Assembly (NCBI RefSeq): GCF_041222825.1
Contig: NZ_CP139482.1
Span: forward strand, 3,849,501 to 3,913,500
Length of the DNA stretch: 64,000 nucleotides
Origin: Candidatus Thalassolituus haligoni
Lineage (GTDB): Bacteria > Pseudomonadota > Gammaproteobacteria > Pseudomonadales > Oceanobacteraceae
Reading direction: 5' to 3'
Within the stretch, counting starts at the first letter, position 1. Every line of letters begins with the position of its first letter. Below the pieces are notes generated by a model. That model saw only the letters and a program-made list of their open reading frames with translations. It had not been told where the DNA came from and searched no databases. Of the stretch, positions 60,999 through 64,000 are shown in pieces. Both the position numbers and the translations under genes were made by a program.

Positions 60999-62376
60999 TG
61001 AAATCCTCATCATCGCCATGTTCGCCAGTTTTATCCTGCTGCTGTTTAGCGGTTTTCCGGTCGCCTGGGTATTGGGCGGTGTTGGTACTGTGTTTGCCCT
61101 GCTGGCCTACCTGTCGGATACGTACCTCGACACCCTGATTGGTATCGACTTTACCTCGGTGGGGTTGGTCGTTGACCGCACCTACAAGATCATGGACAAC
61201 TGGATTCTGGTGGCACTGCCGATGTTTATCTTTATGGGCAACCTGCTCGATAAGTCTGGTGTCGCCGAAAATCTGATGAAATCTTTCCAGGCGCTGTTTG
61301 GCCGGGTACGCGGCGGGCTGGCCATTACTGTCGTGCTGATCGGGATTATTCTGGCGGCATCCACCGGTATTGTCGGTGCCTCGGTCGTATTGCTGGGGGT
61401 CATGTCACTGCCTGCCATGCTGAGCCAGGGTTATGACAAAACCGTCACCGTCGGCACCATTGCCAGCGCCGGGACGCTGGGCATCTTGATTCCCCCCAGC
61501 ATCATGCTGGTGATCATGGCCGACCAGCTGGCACTGTCGGTCGGTGACCTGTTTATGGGAGCGGTTATGCCCGGCCTGCTGCTGGGCGTGTTGTACATCG
61601 TCTACATTCTCGGCTGGGGTCTGTTTAAACCCTCATCCATGCCTCTGGACGACAACATTCAGCCAGTGACGGCCAAGGTCTGGATCGATGTTTTCAAGGC
61701 CGTAGCACCCACATTGGCGATGATTCTGGCCGTACTCGGCAGTATTTTTGCCGGTATTGCCACGCCGACGGAAGCTTCTGCCGTAGGTGCAGCGGCGGCT
61801 ATGGGCCTGGCCTGGCAAAACAAACGGCTGAATATCAAGGTCGTGCGCGAGTGTCTGCACGATACCCTCAACGTCAGCGGTTATATCTTCGCGATCTTTA
61901 TCGGGGCCACCATGTTTGCACTGGTACTGCGGGAACTGGGCGGTGACGAATACATCGAGTCGTTACTGACCGCCCTGCCGTTTGGCCCCTACGGCATTAT
62001 TCTGTTTATTCTTGGCATCGTATTTTTACTCGGTTTTATCCTCGACTGGATCGAAATCACGCTGATTATTCTACCGCTGGTTGCGCCGGTGATCAGTGCC
62101 TTGGAAATTTCCATCAACGGCTACGGCGTCATGGATAATCCGACTCTGGTGTGGTTTGTGATGCTGGTCGCGCTGACCTTGCAGACCTCGTTCCTGACAC
62201 CGCCGGTGGGTTTCTCGCTGTTCTATCTGAAAGGTGTATGCCCGCCGGAAGTATCGTTAGCGACCATATATAAAGGCGTGATTCCGTTTATTCTGCTGCA
62301 ACTGACCGCCCTGGCGTTGCTGATCATCTTCCCCGGTCTGGTCAACTGGTTCCCGGCCTACGTCTACGGGCCATAA
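60988..62376 (+). CDS. dctM: TRAP transporter large permease
   Basis: DctM-type sodium-coupled permease, 462 residues, about 12 helices. It has G-F-P-V-A-W-V-L-G-G near the start, G-T-L-G-I-L-I-P-P-S-I-M-L in the middle and Q-T-S-F-L-T-P-P-V-G-F near the end, all DctM hallmarks. SD GGAGGTCACCACG. It forms the membrane complex with DctQ. Confidence 0.93.
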   Translation: MEINEILIIAMFASFILLLFSGFPVAWVLGGVGTVFALLAYLSDTYLDTLIGIDFTSVGLVVDRTYKIMDNWILVALPMFIFMGNLLDKSGVAENLMKSFQALFGRVRGGLAITVVLIGIILAASTGIVGASVVLLGVMSLPAMLSQGYDKTVTVGTIASAGTLGILIPPSIMLVIMADQLALSVGDLFMGAVMPGLLLGVLYIVYILGWGLFKPSSMPLDDNIQPVTAKVWIDVFKAVAPTLAMILAVLGSIFAGIATPTEASAVGAAAAMGLAWQNKRLNIKVVRECLHDTLNVSGYIFAIFIGATMFALVLRELGGDEYIESLLTALPFGPYGIILFILGIVFLLGFILDWIEITLIILPLVAPVISALEISINGYGVMDNPTLVWFVMLVALTLQTSFLTPPVGFSLFYLKGVCPPEVSLATIYKGVIPFILLQLTALALLIIFPGLVNWFPAYVYGP

Positions 62377-62412
62377 CAACCGGAGAGATCAAAGTGGCCA
62401 TGGCTGGCCGTG

Positions 62413-62445
62413 CCTGCAAGGCGGAATCTCACCCCACCTTGCAGG
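62413..62445 (+). terminator. Terminator-like hairpin after dctM
   Basis: Stem CCTGCAAGG / CCTTGCAGG with a 15-nt loop, 37 bp after the stop. No T-run follows. Confidence 0.5.
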
Positions 62446-62469
62446 CAGCCCCTTTTCTGGGGTACCGCA

Positions 62470-63033
62470 TCAGGATACCGCTGAAAATACCCGTGCGAAG
62501 CTGGATTGTTCATGAATATCAATCGGCAAGCGCAGCTTGCGAGAGATGTCACTGGCGGAGAACAGGCCCCGGATTTTGTGGTTTTCACGATCCACCACCA
62601 GACAGTGTTGCTGATAGTTATCTTGCAGGCAGTTCACCACATCACCAATGGTCGAGAGCACCAGTTCGGAGTAATTCAGCGCGGTCAGATCTTTCTTGCG
62701 GGTCATCAGTTCCGAGACCAGCACTTCTTTCAGGCTGCTGAGGCCGGTATTGGTCGCTTGCAGCAGAATGTACTGATCCGACAAATGCTCTGCATCAATG
62801 ATACCGAGAAAGCGGTTGTTTTCATCCACCACCAACTTCAGGCGAACATGGGTCTTGATCATCATGTTGCGAGCTTCGACGGCAGTCACCGAGGATTCAA
62901 TCACCATCGGTTCACTGTCGACAAAATCGGTAAAAAACGCCTTTGCTGGGCTGTTCAGAGAGATATGAACCGGCTTTTCAGGAAAGGCCAGTTCATCGAC
63001 GTTTTGTACTGGGTGCAGAGTCAATTTATGCAT
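62470..63033 (-). CDS. Two-CBS-domain protein
   Basis: Protein of 187 residues with two CBS motifs, one around R-L-K-L-V-V-D-E-N-N-R-F-L-G-I-I and one around H-C-L-V-V-D-R-E-N-H-K-I-R-G-L-F-S-A-S-D-I. CBS pairs bind adenosine nucleotides. SD GAGGAG. It is convergent with the TRAP operon; target not evident. Confidence 0.85.
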   Translation of the reverse strand: MHKLTLHPVQNVDELAFPEKPVHISLNSPAKAFFTDFVDSEPMVIESSVTAVEARNMMIKTHVRLKLVVDENNRFLGIIDAEHLSDQYILLQATNTGLSSLKEVLVSELMTRKKDLTALNYSELVLSTIGDVVNCLQDNYQQHCLVVDRENHKIRGLFSASDISRKLRLPIDIHEQSSFARVFSAVS

Positions 63034-63158
63034 GGGAAATACTCCTCTTTTGCCTGTTACCGCAGCGATACTGATCGGTCAGGCAATATTCTGATTGTTG
63101 GGTGAGATTCGGGAGTCTGGCCAAAGGGAGGGGGGAAGCTGTCCATTGGCCAGAGCAA

Positions 63159-63461
63159 TCAAAAACGGCGAGGAGGGCCGCGAACCCGAATGCTGGCGCG
63201 ATGCTGCGTCCGGTAATCCGGCACCATCGCAGGCAACAGCACAACCATCAGCACAAGCGTCAGCAGTAATAACGTAACCGGAGCAGGTGGAACATAGCGG
63301 TCGTTGTCGCCATCCAGCAATGCGGGGGGATCACTGAATGCAACCTGACTACTCCAGAAGGCGTCATGATTACCATGGGCATCCAGCAAACTGAACGCAC
63401 TGACAGCACCCAACAAGGAGACACAGAAGAGCATACGCAGCATGATGCAACGATTGATCAT
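63159..63461 (-). CDS. Small membrane protein of unknown function
   Basis: Unrecognised protein, 100 residues. N-terminal signal-like helix (MLFCVSLLGAVSAFSLL), a hydrophilic segment, then a strong transmembrane helix (VTLLLLTLVLMVVLLPAM) and a basic tail. GGGGAG lies before the ATG, which supports a real gene. No family seen. Confidence 0.5.
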   Translation of the reverse strand: MINRCIMLRMLFCVSLLGAVSAFSLLDAHGNHDAFWSSQVAFSDPPALLDGDNDRYVPPAPVTLLLLTLVLMVVLLPAMVPDYRTQHRASIRVRGPPRRF

Positions 63462-63676
63462 TAGCTCTCCCCGGTTCGATAGATTGCGCTAAACGGCAAT
63501 CGGTGGTTGATACGTTCAAGATGACGGATTTAGCGTCACTGTTGAAGTATAGACTGAATATTCTGTTTAAGTTCTCCACCAAAGACGTTCAAATGGGACA
63601 ATCCTGTAAATTATTACATCATTATTGCCCCACCTAACGGAATGGCATCAAAAATGCCGTTAACGTATGCCGGGAG

Positions 63677-64000
63677 TCAGCCCAAATCCCCACCACCGAC
63701 CGGAATCACCGAACCGGTAAGGTAGGAAGATTCATCCGATGCCAAAAACAGAATGGCATTGGCCTGTTCCTGCGGCGTCGAGTAGCGCTTCATCAGAGTA
63801 GAATCGATGGTCTGGTCGACAATCTGCTGATACCAGATTTCTTCCTGCTTGCTTTGTTTGTTGGTGTTGCGCGGAATTCGACGCGGGCCAACGTCGGTGC
63901 CGCCCGGCGCGGTAGCGTTTACCCGAATACCGTATTCGGCATTTTCATACGCCAGACAAGCGGTCAAGGCATTCACACCGCCTTTGGCAGCCGCATAGGG
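63677..64000 (-). CDS. benD: 1,6-dihydroxycyclohexa-2,4-diene-1-carboxylate dehydrogenase (partial, 5' end outside window)
   Basis: Oxidises benzoate cis-diol to catechol. Only the C-terminal 107 codons are visible, open to the right edge. They match BenD/XylL: P-Y-A-A-A-K-G-G with the catalytic Y-x3-K, then N-A-T-A-P-G-G-T and P-R-R-I-P-R-N, ending S-V-I-P-V-G-G-G-D-L-G. A benzoate dioxygenase cluster probably lies to the right. Confidence 0.9.
   Translation of the reverse strand, partial: PYAAAKGGVNALTACLAYENAEYGIRVNATAPGGTDVGPRRIPRNTNKQSKQEEIWYQQIVDQTIDSTLMKRYSTPQEQANAILFLASDESSYLTGSVIPVGGGDLG

Overview
The window looks like chromosomal DNA of an aerobic, aromatic-degrading gammaproteobacterium, probably a marine Oceanospirillales-type organism. 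This is inferred from gene content: Dmp-type phenol hydroxylase, DmpR and LysR regulators, TRAP transporters, a DcaP-like porin, a lipase with its foldase, and a CrbS/MxtR-like sensor kinase. No rRNA or tRNA was found, so the genus cannot be fixed. Most of the window has moderately high GC. The block at about 44.5-51.5 kb is clearly AT-richer.

Region 1 (1-12.4 kb) holds dmpEFG of the catechol meta-cleavage lower pathway (dmpG runs off the left edge). Next come a LysR regulator, a Liv/HAAT-type ABC importer with a phenol-degradation outer-membrane channel and a Tat-exported binding protein, and a divergent sigma-54 activator of the DmpR/MopR family whose phenol- and zinc-binding residues are all conserved. 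A Bcr/CflA-type efflux pump follows. Region 2 (12.4-19 kb) has a lipoprotein PAP2 phosphatase behind tandem Pho boxes, a secreted EEP phosphodiesterase with a lectin-like tail, a nitrilase-family amidohydrolase, a GNAT protein and a MarR regulator. Region 3 (19-31.6 kb) carries an orphan TRAP binding protein divergent from a hydroxycinnamate-type operon (crotonase, SDR, acyl-CoA dehydrogenase, feruloyl-CoA synthase). It also has an MDR oxidoreductase/LysR pair and a MobA-like 3-hydroxybenzoate 4-monooxygenase with a divergent LysR.

Region 4 (31.6-41.3 kb) is the phenol hydroxylase operon dmpKLMNOP behind a near-consensus sigma-54 promoter, then a BenM/CatM-like LysR, a second Tat-type aromatic binding protein, two plant-type [2Fe-2S] ferredoxins and trmO. 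Lipase and lipase foldase follow (41.5-43.6 kb).

Region 5 (43.7-51.6 kb) is a mobile integron. A truncated integrase start keeps its promoter and a LexA-like box. It is followed by a candidate Pc promoter, an attI point and eight gene cassettes separated by seven attC sites. Every closed cassette boundary is confirmed by the match between the cassette's first six bases and its own attC R'' box. The cassettes carry a GNAT protein, a three-gene TIR-like/membrane/TIR module, a Sll1717-type P-loop ATPase, yefM-yoeB, a pRiA4b ORF-3-like protein, parDE, brnTA (brnT broken by a stop) and a VOC protein. The TIR module is the best candidate for an undescribed anti-phage system.

Region 6 (51.7-64 kb) has a WYL regulator, a DcaP-like porin, a LuxR-type response regulator with an SSS-family hybrid kinase, a TakP-like TRAP transporter, a CBS protein and the 3' part of benD. 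The regulator, porin and TRAP promoters share a CCTAC/GTAGG palindrome that may be the response-regulator site.
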